This document shows, one piece after another, positions 54,300 to 62,748 of a stretch of DNA of 64,000 bases (positions within the stretch are counted from its first letter, which is position 1; each line of letters opens with the position of its first letter). Location: assembly GCA_900544305.1 (NCBI GenBank), contig UQUV01000014.1, positions 1 to 64,000 on the forward strand. The letters run 5' to 3'. The stretch comes from an uncultured Porphyromonadaceae bacterium. GTDB taxonomy: Bacteria; Bacteroidota; Bacteroidia; Bacteroidales; Muribaculaceae. Below the pieces are notes generated by a model, which did no database searches, had not been told where the DNA came from, and saw nothing but the letters and a program-made list of their open reading frames with translations. A program made the translations under genes and the position numbers.

Positions 54300-55145
54300 A
54301 TGAAAGTTATTAAAACGGTAAGAGAATTGAAGCAGGCTGTTTCAGAGTTGAAGCAGGCTGGTAAGGTAGTCGGTCTGGTTCCGACTATGGGGGCGCTGCA
54401 CGCAGGTCACATGTCACTTGTCGACAGAGCTCGTCGTGAGAACGACGTTGTTGTAGTGAGCGTGTTTGTCAATCCGACACAGTTTAACAATAAAGAGGAT
54501 TTGCGCACATATCCCCGTACGGAAGAACAGGATTGCCGAATGCTGGAAGCAGCCGGTTGCGACATCGTGTTTATGCCGACGGTTGAAGAAATCTATCCAG
54601 AACCTGACAATCGGGTGTTCGACTTGGGTCCGGTGGCCGAAGTGATGGAAGGAAAGTTCCGCCCGGGACATTTCAACGGAGTGGCTCAGATTGTAAGCAA
54701 GCTGTTTAGCTTCGTGACTCCCGACCGTGCCTATTTCGGCGAAAAGGACTTTCAGCAGATTGCGGTTATCCGCCGTATGGTGGAACTGGAAGGCTTTAAG
54801 TTGGAAATCGTGGCCTGCCCAATCAAGCGCGAGGACGACGGCCTGGCTTTGAGCAGCCGTAACGTACGTCTTACACCGGAACAGAGAAAGATTGCGCCAA
54901 ACATTGCAAAAGTTATGGCCGAAAGTTGTATCTTTGCACAATCGCATACTGTTGCAGAAACAATCCAATATGTGGTCAGCAATGTAAACCGCTTCCCGTT
55001 CATGGAAGTGGAATACTACGAAATCGTTGACGGCTATACTTTGCAGGCAATCAATGATTGGACGGATGCCGACTATGTGGTGGGTTGCATTACCGTGTAT
55101 TGCGGTGATGTCCGTCTGATAGACAATATTGCGTACAAAAAATAA
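54300..55145 (+). CDS. panC: pantothenate synthetase
   Basis: PanC joins pantoate and beta-alanine with ATP to give pantothenate, for coenzyme A. The start at the ATG 54300 gives 281 residues; a TTG 9 bases earlier is in frame but not needed. The HIGH-like motif is PTMGALHAGHMSLVDRAR at about 30-47, FGEKDFQQ near 150 binds ATP/pantoate, and the KMSKS-like site is DGLALSSRNVRL near 180-191. It is followed by panD, which makes its beta-alanine. Confidence 0.97.
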   Translation: MKVIKTVRELKQAVSELKQAGKVVGLVPTMGALHAGHMSLVDRARRENDVVVVSVFVNPTQFNNKEDLRTYPRTEEQDCRMLEAAGCDIVFMPTVEEIYPEPDNRVFDLGPVAEVMEGKFRPGHFNGVAQIVSKLFSFVTPDRAYFGEKDFQQIAVIRRMVELEGFKLEIVACPIKREDDGLALSSRNVRLTPEQRKIAPNIAKVMAESCIFAQSHTVAETIQYVVSNVNRFPFMEVEYYEIVDGYTLQAINDWTDADYVVGCITVYCGDVRLIDNIAYKK

Positions 55146-55169
55146 ATTACAAAACGATTCAAAAAGAAG

Positions 55170-55523
55170 ATGCAGATTGAAGTTTTGAAATCCAAGATTC
55201 ATCGTGCGACGGTGACGAATGCCGACCTGAACTATATCGGCAGCATTACGATTGACGAGGATTTGATGGATGCGGCAGGCATAATTGCCAACGAACGTGT
55301 CTATATTGTAGACAACAACAATGGCGAACGTATTGACACTTATGTGATTCCCGGCAAACGCGGTGCCGGCGACATCTGTCTGAACGGTGCGGCTGCACGC
55401 AGGGTTTATCCGGGCGATGTCGTGATAATCATGGCTTATGCTACGATGGATTTCGAGGAAGCCAAGACTTTCCAACCGAAAGTCGTGTTCCCGGAACCGG
55501 GTACGAATAAACTGACAAAGTAA
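55170..55523 (+). CDS. panD: aspartate 1-decarboxylase
   Basis: PanD decarboxylates aspartate to beta-alanine, the partner substrate of PanC. The 117 residues are the usual proenzyme length. Self-cleavage at Gly24-Ser25 (LNYIGSIT) creates the pyruvoyl cofactor. The motif NGERIDTYVIPGKRGAG and NGAAARRVYPGD follow. It lies 24 bp after panC and 29 bp before ffh. Confidence 0.97.
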   Translation: MQIEVLKSKIHRATVTNADLNYIGSITIDEDLMDAAGIIANERVYIVDNNNGERIDTYVIPGKRGAGDICLNGAAARRVYPGDVVIIMAYATMDFEEAKTFQPKVVFPEPGTNKLTK

Positions 55524-55552
55524 GAACGATAAAAATATAGAAGATAATTCCA

Positions 55553-56878
55553 ATGTTTGAAAATTTAAGTGAGAGACTCGAGAGATCCTTTAAGCTTCTT
55601 AAAGGACAAGGCAAAATCACTGAAATCAACGTAGCGGAAACATTGAAGGATGTTCGCCGTGCATTGCTTGATGCCGACGTCAACTATAACGTGGCAAAGC
55701 AGTTCACCGACACTGTCAAGCAGAAGGCGTTGGGTCAGAATGTGATTAATGCCATCAAGCCGAGCGAGTTGATGGTGAAGATTGTTCACGACGAACTCGC
55801 ATCACTCATGGGCGGAGAAACTGCCGAAGTGAATCTTTCGGGAAATCCGGCTGTCATTTTGATGTCGGGTTTGCAGGGTTCAGGTAAGACTACGTTCTCC
55901 GGTAAACTGGCTAAGAAATTCAAAAGTGAAAAGGGAAAACGCCCTTTGCTGGTGGCCTGCGACGTTTATCGTCCGGCGGCTATTGACCAGTTGAAGGTAT
56001 TGGGCGAACAGATCAATGTTCCTGTCTATACAGAACCTGATTCAAAGAACCCGGTTGAAATTGCTAAGAATGCTATCCAATATGCCAAGGCTCACAACAA
56101 CGACCTTGTGATTGTCGATACTGCCGGACGTCTGGCTGTCGACGAGGAAATGATGAACGAGATTGAAGCCATCAAGAAGGCTATCAATCCTCAGGAAACA
56201 TTGTTCGTTGTCGACTCAATGACCGGTCAGGATGCTGTGAACACGGCAAAGGAATTCAACGAGCGTTTGGATTTCGACGGTGTTGTTCTGACGAAGCTCG
56301 ACGGTGATACCCGTGGTGGTGCTGCCTTGTCAATCCGTACGGTGGTGAAGAAACCTATCAAGTTTGTGGGTACGGGCGAGAAGATGGAAGCTGTCGACTT
56401 GTTCCACCCGGCACGTATGGCTGACCGTATTCTCGGTATGGGTGATATCGTTTCACTTGTTGAACGTGCCCAACAGCAGTACGACGAAGAAGAGGCTCGC
56501 CGCTTGCAGAAGAAGATTGCAAAGAACCAGTTTGACTTCAATGACTTCCTTGCACAGATTGCCCAAATCAAGAAGATGGGTAACCTGAAGGAACTTGCAT
56601 CAATGATTCCGGGCGTAGGTAAGGCTATCAAGGATATTGATATCGACGACAATGCATTCAAGGGCATTGAAGCGATTATCTATTCAATGACACCGGAAGA
56701 ACGCAAGAATCCGGAAATCATCAACGGAAGCCGCCGTCAGCGTATTGCAAAGGGTAGTGGTACTTCCATTCAGGAGGTGAACCGCCTGTTGAAGCAATTC
56801 GAAGGTACGCGCAAGATGATGAAGATGGCCACTACAATGAAGCCGTCAAACATTATGAAAAATATGCGTCGCCGCTAA
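55553..56878 (+). CDS. ffh: signal recognition particle protein Ffh
   Basis: Ffh is the GTPase of the signal recognition particle, which targets membrane proteins to FtsY and SecYEG. The 441 residues comprise the N domain (1-90), the G domain with GLQGSGKTT at 106-114, DTAGRLAVDEEM and TKLDGDTRGG, and a methionine-rich M domain with the RNA-binding helix-turn-helix (RRQRIAKGSGTSIQEVNRLL near 400-420). It is third in the run panC-panD-ffh and ends at a strong terminator. The SRP RNA is not in this window. Confidence 0.97.
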   Translation: MFENLSERLERSFKLLKGQGKITEINVAETLKDVRRALLDADVNYNVAKQFTDTVKQKALGQNVINAIKPSELMVKIVHDELASLMGGETAEVNLSGNPAVILMSGLQGSGKTTFSGKLAKKFKSEKGKRPLLVACDVYRPAAIDQLKVLGEQINVPVYTEPDSKNPVEIAKNAIQYAKAHNNDLVIVDTAGRLAVDEEMMNEIEAIKKAINPQETLFVVDSMTGQDAVNTAKEFNERLDFDGVVLTKLDGDTRGGAALSIRTVVKKPIKFVGTGEKMEAVDLFHPARMADRILGMGDIVSLVERAQQQYDEEEARRLQKKIAKNQFDFNDFLAQIAQIKKMGNLKELASMIPGVGKAIKDIDIDDNAFKGIEAIIYSMTPEERKNPEIINGSRRQRIAKGSGTSIQEVNRLLKQFEGTRKMMKMATTMKPSNIMKNMRRR

Positions 56879-56899
56879 TGGGATGCAAATGATATATAC

Positions 56900-56933
56900 A
56901 AACGGACGAAAGCTGTGCGGTTTTCGTCCGTTT
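56900..56933 (+). terminator. terminator of panC-panD-ffh
   Basis: aaacggacgaaa and tttcgtccgttt form a perfect 12-bp stem, then a T run follows. Confidence 0.9.
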
Positions 56934-56977
56934 TTTGTTCCGAGCTTTAACGATATTGGCTTTTGAACGAAAATTTG

Positions 56978-56985
56978 TATATTTG
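56978..56985 (+). promoter_or_regulatory. candidate -7 box for folD
   Basis: TATATTTG matches TAnnTTTG. A weaker ATTG at 56955-56958 stands 19 bp upstream in the -33 position. The ATG is 36 bases further on. Confidence 0.52.
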
Positions 56986-57021
56986 TAGAATATCGGAAAC
57001 TACTTAAGTAAGAATTTATAT

Positions 57022-57900
57022 ATGGAGTTAATTGACGGAAAAAAGATTGCTGATACCATCAAGCAGGAGATTGCTGCAGAAGTGGCACAGATGGTTGCTG
57101 AAGGTAAGAAAAAGCCGCATTTGGCTGCTATTCTTGTTGGACACGACGGTGGTAGCGAAACGTATGTGGCTCACAAAGTGAAGGCTTGCGAACAGTGCGG
57201 CTTTAATTCTACGGTTATCCGCTATGAGGATACGGTGACTGAAGCTGAATTGCTCGAAGCTATTGCTAAACTTAACGCTGACGACGATGTGGACGGATTT
57301 ATCGTGCAACTTCCGTTGCCGAAACACATCGACGAACAGAAAATCATCGAAGCCATCGATTTCAAGAAGGATGTCGACGGTTTCCACCCGATTAACGTTG
57401 GACGCATGTCCATCGGTCTGCCTTGTTTCCTTTCTGCCACTCCGCAGGGCATTATGGAACTTTTGGCACGCTATAACATCAACACGAAGGGTGCCAACTG
57501 CGTTGTGCTCGGTCGTAGCAACATCGTGGGCAAGCCGGTTGCTTCATTGATGATGCAGAAGGCAGTGCCGGGCGATGCAACAGTGACCGTTTGCCACAGC
57601 CGCACGAAAAATATCAAGGATTTCTGTCTGAATGCCGACATTATTATTGCTGCTTTGGGTTCACCGGGCTTCCTTACTGAAGATATGGTGAAAGAAGGCG
57701 CGGTGGTTATCGACGTAGGAACAACACGTGTTCCGTCAACTGAAACAAAGAGCGGTTTCCGCTTGAAAGGTGACGTTGATTTTGAAAAGGTAGCGCCGAA
57801 GTGTTCTTACATTACTCCGGTTCCGGGTGGTGTAGGTCCGATGACTATCGTTTCTTTGATGAAGAATACTTTGCTTGCAGCTCAACACAAAATCTACTAA
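57022..57900 (+). CDS. folD: bifunctional methylenetetrahydrofolate dehydrogenase/cyclohydrolase
   Basis: FolD interconverts 5,10-methylene-, methenyl- and 10-formyl-tetrahydrofolate with NADP(H), supplying one-carbon units. The 292 residues match the family. The catalytic lysine is in ETYVAHKVKACEQCGF near 49-64, the folate-site motif is QLPLPKHID near 96-104, the Rossmann loop VVLGRSNIVGKP near 161-172, and the C-terminal signature TPVPGGVGPMT near 271-281. The capA-like gene starts 3 bp later. Confidence 0.97.
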   Translation: MELIDGKKIADTIKQEIAAEVAQMVAEGKKKPHLAAILVGHDGGSETYVAHKVKACEQCGFNSTVIRYEDTVTEAELLEAIAKLNADDDVDGFIVQLPLPKHIDEQKIIEAIDFKKDVDGFHPINVGRMSIGLPCFLSATPQGIMELLARYNINTKGANCVVLGRSNIVGKPVASLMMQKAVPGDATVTVCHSRTKNIKDFCLNADIIIAALGSPGFLTEDMVKEGAVVIDVGTTRVPSTETKSGFRLKGDVDFEKVAPKCSYITPVPGGVGPMTIVSLMKNTLLAAQHKIY

Positions 57901-57903
57901 CGG

Positions 57904-59010
57904 ATGACACTGCTTGTCTATCTGATTTCGCTGTTGCAGTTCCTGACGGGGACGGACGATGTGTCGCTGGTTTTTGCCGGCGATGCCATGCAGCATGAGC
58001 GACAGATAAAGGCGGCCGCCGTCAGTGGCGGTGGTCATGATTATAAGGCGTGTTTCCGCCATGTGGCCGATTATGTCGGCAGTGCGGATTATGCCGTGGT
58101 CAACTTGGAATGCCCGCTGGGGGGAAAGCCCTATGCGGGCTATCCTTGTTTTAGTGCCCCCGACGAATTTGCCGAGGCTTTGCGTGATGCGGGTTTTGAC
58201 TTGTTTCTTCAAGCCAACAACCATTGCCTTGACCGCAGGGACAAAGGTTTGCGACGCACGCTCGACCGTCTTGATGAAATGGGAATACCGCATACGGGAA
58301 CTTTCCGCAATGCAGACAACCGGAAACAGCGTCAAGTGTTCCTGACTACGATTAAAGGCATTCGTTTTGCCTTCCTTAATTATACTTACGGAACAAACGG
58401 AATACAGCCTAACGGTGCGGTTGTCAACTATATTGACAAGCCGCAAATGCGTGCCGACATTGCTGCTGCCCGCAAGCAGGGTGCAGAAATGGTGGTGGTG
58501 TGCATTCATTGGGGAGTGGAATACAAACTTATCCAGAACCGCGAACAGGAACAGTTGGCCGATTTTCTCGTGGGTGAAGGGGTAGACATGGTTATCGGCG
58601 GCCATCCGCACGTTATTCAGCCGATGGAAATTCGTCGTAACGCGAAAACGGGAAAGGATGTGCTGGTGGTTTATTCGTTGGGTAATTTCATATCTGCCAT
58701 GCGTACGACTGATACCCGCGGAGGTGCGTTGGTAAAAGTGGCTGTCGGTCGCGACGGTGAAGGACGGCCTTACTTGAAAGGAGCGGAATATAAGCTCGTT
58801 TTTGTGCAACAACCGAACGGAAACGGTAATTTTGAACTTATTCCTGCCGATAAAACGGAGTTGTTGCGGGACGATATGAAACCATATTTCCGTAAATTTA
58901 CAGAAAATGCCTATCGGATTTTCGATAAATTTAATGTAAATGTGCCCGAGGATTGGAAGGTTCCATTGAAGGACGTTTGCCCGTTGGTTCCGGCTGATGA
59001 CAAATTGTAA
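57904..59010 (+). CDS. CapA/PgsA-like metallophosphatase-fold protein
   Basis: A 368-residue protein of the CapA (PGA_cap) family, with a calcineurin-like fold. Motifs are VSLVFAGDAMQHERQI near 20-35, ADYAVVNLECPLGG near 61-74, LFLQANNHCLDRRDKGL near 101-117, CIHWGVEY, and IGGHPHVIQPMEI near 231-243. CapA relatives take part in polyglutamate capsule or envelope polymer formation, but many are uncharacterised. The first ~14 residues are hydrophobic and may be a weak signal or anchor. It is coupled to folD, 3 bp apart, with no obvious metabolic link. No capB or capC is nearby. Confidence 0.83.
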   Translation: MTLLVYLISLLQFLTGTDDVSLVFAGDAMQHERQIKAAAVSGGGHDYKACFRHVADYVGSADYAVVNLECPLGGKPYAGYPCFSAPDEFAEALRDAGFDLFLQANNHCLDRRDKGLRRTLDRLDEMGIPHTGTFRNADNRKQRQVFLTTIKGIRFAFLNYTYGTNGIQPNGAVVNYIDKPQMRADIAAARKQGAEMVVVCIHWGVEYKLIQNREQEQLADFLVGEGVDMVIGGHPHVIQPMEIRRNAKTGKDVLVVYSLGNFISAMRTTDTRGGALVKVAVGRDGEGRPYLKGAEYKLVFVQQPNGNGNFELIPADKTELLRDDMKPYFRKFTENAYRIFDKFNVNVPEDWKVPLKDVCPLVPADDKL

Positions 59011-59071
59011 AAAAATATTCTGCTGGTTATTAGCGTTTTGCGAATTTTCTTAAAAATTTTATTCCAAAATA

Positions 59072-59103
59072 TTTGCACAGTTCAAAAAAACGCTATATCT
59101 TTG
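59072..59103 (+). promoter_or_regulatory. consensus promoter of tRNA-His
   Basis: TTTG (59072-59075), a 20-bp spacer and TATCTTTG (59096-59103) match the Bacteroides consensus fully; the start would be near 59110, 12 bases before the tRNA. Confidence 0.78.
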
Positions 59104-59121
59104 CACACATAAAACAAAGAT

Positions 59122-59196
59122 GGTGAGGATAGCTCAGTTGGTTAGAGCATCGGATTGTGGTTCCGAGGGTCGAGGGTTCGAGCCCCTTTCTTCACC
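59122..59196 (+). tRNA. tRNA-His (anticodon GTG)
   Basis: The cloverleaf has acceptor gtgagga/tcttcac, the extra G(-1) at 59122 facing C73 that marks tRNA-His, the D arm gctc..gagc, anticodon arm tcgga-ttgtggt-tccga with GTG, and T arm gaggg-ttcgagc-ccctt. No CCA is encoded. Confidence 0.95.
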
Positions 59197-59205
59197 CAAA
59201 AGACA

Positions 59206-59230
59206 AGCGAGATTGCATGGCAGTCTCGCT
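59206..59230 (+). terminator. terminator of tRNA-His
   Basis: agcgagattgc and gcagtctcgct pair over 11 bp with one G-T pair, followed by a T run. Confidence 0.86.
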
Positions 59231-59309
59231 TTTTTGTTATACGCTTTCGGCGTTTTTCTATAAATGATGTTTTGATACGGATTACGGATTTCCCTCGGGA
59301 AGTGGAGCG

Positions 59310-59654
59310 TCAGAACAATATGAGGTCAGAACCGTTTTCGTCTTTCAGTTTTTTGCGAAGGCGGTAGCGTACGGTGTAGACACTGGAAATTTCGATGTTG
59401 AACAGCTGGCTGATGTGCTGCACGTCCATATTCATATAGAAGCATAATAGATATTTCATATCCGTTGGTGTAATTCGGTCTTCTGCCAGTGTCAGAATTT
59501 CTTGGAGGTTGTCATTCTCACAGAGTCTTGTCAGTTTTTCCTGGTAGAAATTTTTGTTTTCTGGCTCAATTTGCGAGCCGGAAATAACGTCTTCAAGTTT
59601 GTTGACAATGGCTTTTACAATTTGATTCGAAATATGTCTTCGGTTTGAGGTCAT
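59310..59654 (-). CDS. orphan small HTH protein, paralogous to the C-terminus of the TPR-HTH regulator
   Basis: A 114-residue protein that aligns with the last ~100 residues of the gene upstream. Shared features are DRITPTDMKYLLCFYMNMDV against KMTVMDVKYTLCFYINMD, and SVYTVRYRLRKKLKD against SVYTVRYRLRKKFRD. The region looks like a LuxR-type helix-turn-helix (HISQLFNIEISSVYTVRYRLR). It has no TPR, membrane helix or signal peptide, so it would be a free cytoplasmic DNA-binding module. It could be a gene remnant left by tandem duplication, or a competitor or partner of the full-length protein. The frame is intact. Confidence 0.75.
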   Translation of the reverse strand: MTSNRRHISNQIVKAIVNKLEDVISGSQIEPENKNFYQEKLTRLCENDNLQEILTLAEDRITPTDMKYLLCFYMNMDVQHISQLFNIEISSVYTVRYRLRKKLKDENGSDLILF

Positions 59655-59755
59655 TCGTTAATTTTTTATTCATAGCAAAAATAAAGTTTAAGGCTAACAT
59701 TGGATATAGACAAATATAGATAAACAAACTTTTCAAGATATCACAGGATAAAAAA

Positions 59756-61522
59756 CTATGTCAGGAACCGGAATGCGGCGCTGTCGCGGAATTTTTTTCT
59801 CAACCGATAGCGCACGGTGTAGACACTGGCCGGCTCAACGTTGAATATGCTTGCAATGTCGCGTGCGTCCATGTTGATATAGAAGCAGAGCGTGTATTTT
59901 ACGTCCATAACCGTCATCTTTGCACTTACTTGGGCAAAGTTCCGTTCCAGTTCATCTGCGTTGAGCGACTTGAGTTTTGTCAGGTAGTCGTTCTTTTGTT
60001 CTTCGGTCAATACGGAGTGGGTGAGGATATCGCTGATTTTCACGATTCCCGATGCAAAGATTCCGTCGGTAGGAGCTGTGTCCTGTTTTGACTGTGTGGC
60101 TTCCTGACGTTCGAGCGTGCTCTGCAGTTCTTTTGAACGTAGTTCTGCAAGAAGGGCCGTTTCATACCATTTCTGTTCCAGATTTTTCTTTTTCTGTCGG
60201 GAGATGATGTAGAGCAGTGCAATGGCGATTACAAGGATGCCGATACAGATGCTGAGCAGCCATGTGCGGATGCGTGAGGCTTCGTTCAGTTTTTCCAGGT
60301 TAAGTATTTCGTTTTCCTTTTTCTCGACATCGAATGCTATTTCCATTTTTTTCAAGGCGTCGGCCTTTTCTTTGTCGAAGCGTTTGCGGTGGTTTTCGTT
60401 CAGCAGTTTCTGGTATTTCAACGCTTCCTGATAGCGTCCGGTCTTTTCGTAGATGTCCACCAGCAGGCTGTAGGCTTCCCCTCGCTCGGTGATGAGAGAA
60501 TTGTAGGATTCTGTTTCGTCGAGCAGTTTCATGACATCAAAAATGCGCTTTTCGGCCAGGTCATATTTCTTTTGCTTGAAATAGACGTTGGCTTCCAGGT
60601 CGTACACGCTGATTTCCACCTCTTTCCGGAAATGTCCGGCAGCCGGACGGGCTTCCATGGCTTTGTGAAGATAATGTCGTACGCTGTCGTACATCGGCGG
60701 CGTGCAGTCGTCGAACAGTACGGCAATATTATAGTAGTTCCACGATGGCATGGCTTTGGGCGGCAGTTGGTCCGGATATTGTTCGATAATGCTGATTGTT
60801 CGGCGGGAATACACGATTGCCGAGTCGAGATAGGATTTGTTGTCGGGGTTTTTCTCGTGCAGTGTGGCGTATTTGGCCGAGGCTACCGAGAGATAGTCAT
60901 ATTTGCAGGCAGGTGTCGGCGTTTTTTGGCACAGTTTGTTCATTTGTGTCAGAATACGGTCGAGGCCGTCGGTGTCGAGTATTTGCAGATACCCGACAGC
61001 CAGTTGGTAGAGGCAGGAAGAGATTTCCGTTTCGTAGCCGTCGAGCGATTCGAAAAGGCGTATGGCTGTGTAAAAATATTTGTGTCCCTTTTCGATACTG
61101 CCGATTGCAATTTCCGTGTCGCCTGCTACCTTATAGAGATAGGCTTTGACAACAGTGTCCGTGCTTTGCTCGATATAGTACAGTGCGGAATCAAGCATGA
61201 TCATTTTTTCGTCCAGCTTTTCCTGCTGTCCCATGCAGATGGCAATGTTGCGGTAGAGCCAGGCGATGTCGGCAGCGTCCAGTTTTTTCCGGTTCTTTTT
61301 GGCATAGGGCAGAATCTTGTTCTGCATCAGTTGTGCTTTTTCATCTGCAGAAAGCGCATCGTTGAATATGACTAAGCTTGTGGCCGAGTCAATGGCTTCT
61401 GTCGGGTTGCCGGTCAGCTTTTTTGTCAGAGCCTTTTCGGCGTTTTGGTATTCATTACCCGAAGCTGCAAGAACGAATGGAAGCAGCAGTATGGAAATGG
61501 CAAAAAGCAGGAGTTGTTTCAT
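59756..61522 (-). CDS. TPR sensor with membrane helix and cytoplasmic HTH domain
   Basis: A 588-residue one-component membrane regulator. A signal-like N-terminus (MKQLLLFAISILLLPFVLA) precedes a periplasmic TPR region (about 25-395, e.g. ALYYIEQSTDTVVKAYLYK, RYQEALKYQKLLNENHRKR). One membrane helix follows at about 420-441 (TWLLSICIGILVIAIALLYII), then a charged coiled coil (about 442-475), and at the end (about 505-588) a helix-turn-helix with SVYTVRYRLRKKF. Such proteins may sense envelope conditions with the TPR domain and bind DNA while membrane-anchored. It has a consensus promoter, and the next gene encodes a free copy of the HTH domain. Confidence 0.85.
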   Translation of the reverse strand: MKQLLLFAISILLLPFVLAASGNEYQNAEKALTKKLTGNPTEAIDSATSLVIFNDALSADEKAQLMQNKILPYAKKNRKKLDAADIAWLYRNIAICMGQQEKLDEKMIMLDSALYYIEQSTDTVVKAYLYKVAGDTEIAIGSIEKGHKYFYTAIRLFESLDGYETEISSCLYQLAVGYLQILDTDGLDRILTQMNKLCQKTPTPACKYDYLSVASAKYATLHEKNPDNKSYLDSAIVYSRRTISIIEQYPDQLPPKAMPSWNYYNIAVLFDDCTPPMYDSVRHYLHKAMEARPAAGHFRKEVEISVYDLEANVYFKQKKYDLAEKRIFDVMKLLDETESYNSLITERGEAYSLLVDIYEKTGRYQEALKYQKLLNENHRKRFDKEKADALKKMEIAFDVEKKENEILNLEKLNEASRIRTWLLSICIGILVIAIALLYIISRQKKKNLEQKWYETALLAELRSKELQSTLERQEATQSKQDTAPTDGIFASGIVKISDILTHSVLTEEQKNDYLTKLKSLNADELERNFAQVSAKMTVMDVKYTLCFYINMDARDIASIFNVEPASVYTVRYRLRKKFRDSAAFRFLT

Positions 61523-61562
61523 AGCATTTTTGTCTGTGTTTTTTGATTAAAGCCCTATTTTA

Positions 61563-61594
61563 CAAATATACGGAAAGACGAGGGCAGAGGCAAA
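61563..61594 (-). promoter_or_regulatory. consensus promoter of the TPR-HTH regulator
   Basis: On the minus strand TTTG (61594-61591), a 20-bp spacer and TATATTTG (61570-61563) match the consensus. A second TATATTTG lies at 61652-61645 within a 14-base direct repeat (attttacaaatata), perhaps a second start. Confidence 0.72.
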
Positions 61595-61767
61595 TGAAAA
61601 CGGGGTTTTTAATTTGACTATGCCGAGCCGCCTCCTAGATTTTACAAATATAAGAAAATTTCATTTTTTGACAATAATATTCTGAAAAGAAGAGTGCCCC
61701 AATTTATGCTTCCAAATGATATGGTTATAATTTGAATATCGGGGTGTTTAAATTTAGTTTAATTTAT

Positions 61768-61798
61768 TTTGTGATTTCGATTAATCGATATATATTTG
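61768..61798 (+). promoter_or_regulatory. consensus promoter of the PadR operon
   Basis: TTTG (61768-61771), a 19-bp spacer and TATATTTG (61791-61798) match the consensus; the start is near 61805. With the divergent promoter this explains the gene-free 61523-61838 interval. Confidence 0.75.
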
Positions 61799-61816
61799 TG
61801 ACCGATATACGTAGTA

Positions 61817-61827
61817 ATACAATGTAT
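61817..61827. promoter_or_regulatory. candidate operator between promoter and PadR ATG
   Basis: atacaatgtat is an odd palindrome (ataca-a-tgtat) in the short leader of the PadR operon. PadR proteins usually repress their own operon at palindromes containing ATGT/ACAT, so this is a likely autoregulatory site. Confidence 0.4.
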
Positions 61828-61838
61828 GTGTAATAATT

Positions 61839-62162
61839 ATGTTGCAAGATAATTTGATAACACAGATGAAGAAAGGGATACTTCCGCTTGTTGTGCTGAT
61901 AATTATAAGTAAACAAGATAGTTATGGGTATCAGATTTCTTCCGAAATAGAGAGAATTCTTGGATTTGAAGTGGCCGATGGTACCATTTATCCTATCCTT
62001 ATGCGATTGTGCAAAGATGAAGTAATCGAGCCATATTGGGTGCAAAAGGAGAGTGGTATGCCAAGAAAATATTATAAAATAACTGAGGCTGGTAAAAAAT
62101 ATATTGCCAGCCTTACTGAATATTATCTTGATATGACGAAGCGGATAGAACATTTAATTTAG
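61839..62162 (+). CDS. PadR-family transcriptional regulator
   Basis: A 107-residue winged-helix repressor of the PadR family. The recognition region is YGYQISSEIERILGFEVADG (about 29-48), followed by TIYPILMRLCKDEVIEPYW and the wing SGMPRKYYKITEAGKKYI. It leads a three-gene operon and likely controls it. The next gene encodes a HAAS-domain membrane protein, a partnership common with PadR genes. The region is AT-rich compared with the rest of the window. Confidence 0.92.
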   Translation: MLQDNLITQMKKGILPLVVLIIISKQDSYGYQISSEIERILGFEVADGTIYPILMRLCKDEVIEPYWVQKESGMPRKYYKITEAGKKYIASLTEYYLDMTKRIEHLI

Positions 62163-62169
62163 TGTACAA

Positions 62170-62748
62170 ATGAAAACAGATTACCAGTATAGTAAACAAT
62201 ACTTGAATTATATGCAGAAGCTTGAAAGTGAGCTCAAAGTATTGGATGAAAAAACTAAAAATGACATACTGAATGAATTGGCTTCACACGTTTATGAAAG
62301 TATGTGTAGGTTGCAAGGAACTGCATTATCAGATGAAGACTGTTTGAATAATGTATTAACCCAATTGGGTAGTCCAACAAAAATTGCTCAATTGTACGTG
62401 ACAGAATCTCAATTAAAAAGCGTGTTGAAAAAGGGCAATCCTTTTGAAATTATCAGACAGACATGTGTTTGTATATTTTGTACTGGAAAATACCTTGTCT
62501 CAGGTATTCTGTATCTTTTTAGTGTGACATTCTTTATATTGTCGATTCTTAAAATTTTCATACCAGATAGTATCGGCTTTTTTTATAATAACGAGAGTTT
62601 TTTTGTTGGGTATTGTTCCGAAACGGATTTGTCAATGCCTGATATTTTGGGATATTGGTTCATACCTATTGGTATTATTATTTCGTGTATTCTATATTTA
62701 ATTGGTACGATCCTTATAAAAAGAAATATTATAAAAAAGCAGCAATGA
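62170..62748 (+). CDS. HAAS/DUF1700-like membrane protein
   Basis: A 192-residue protein beginning 7 bp after padR. The N-terminal ~75 residues form a helical HAAS-type domain (YLNYMQKLESELKVLDEKTK, ILNELASHVYESM, LGSPTKIAQLYV), usually found beside PadR regulators. Hydrophobic helices follow at about 97-133 and 158-182, so it is an inner-membrane protein. It may pass an envelope signal to PadR. Its stop codon overlaps the start of the hydrolase gene (ATGA), implying translational coupling. Confidence 0.83.
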   Translation: MKTDYQYSKQYLNYMQKLESELKVLDEKTKNDILNELASHVYESMCRLQGTALSDEDCLNNVLTQLGSPTKIAQLYVTESQLKSVLKKGNPFEIIRQTCVCIFCTGKYLVSGILYLFSVTFFILSILKIFIPDSIGFFYNNESFFVGYCSETDLSMPDILGYWFIPIGIIISCILYLIGTILIKRNIIKKQQ

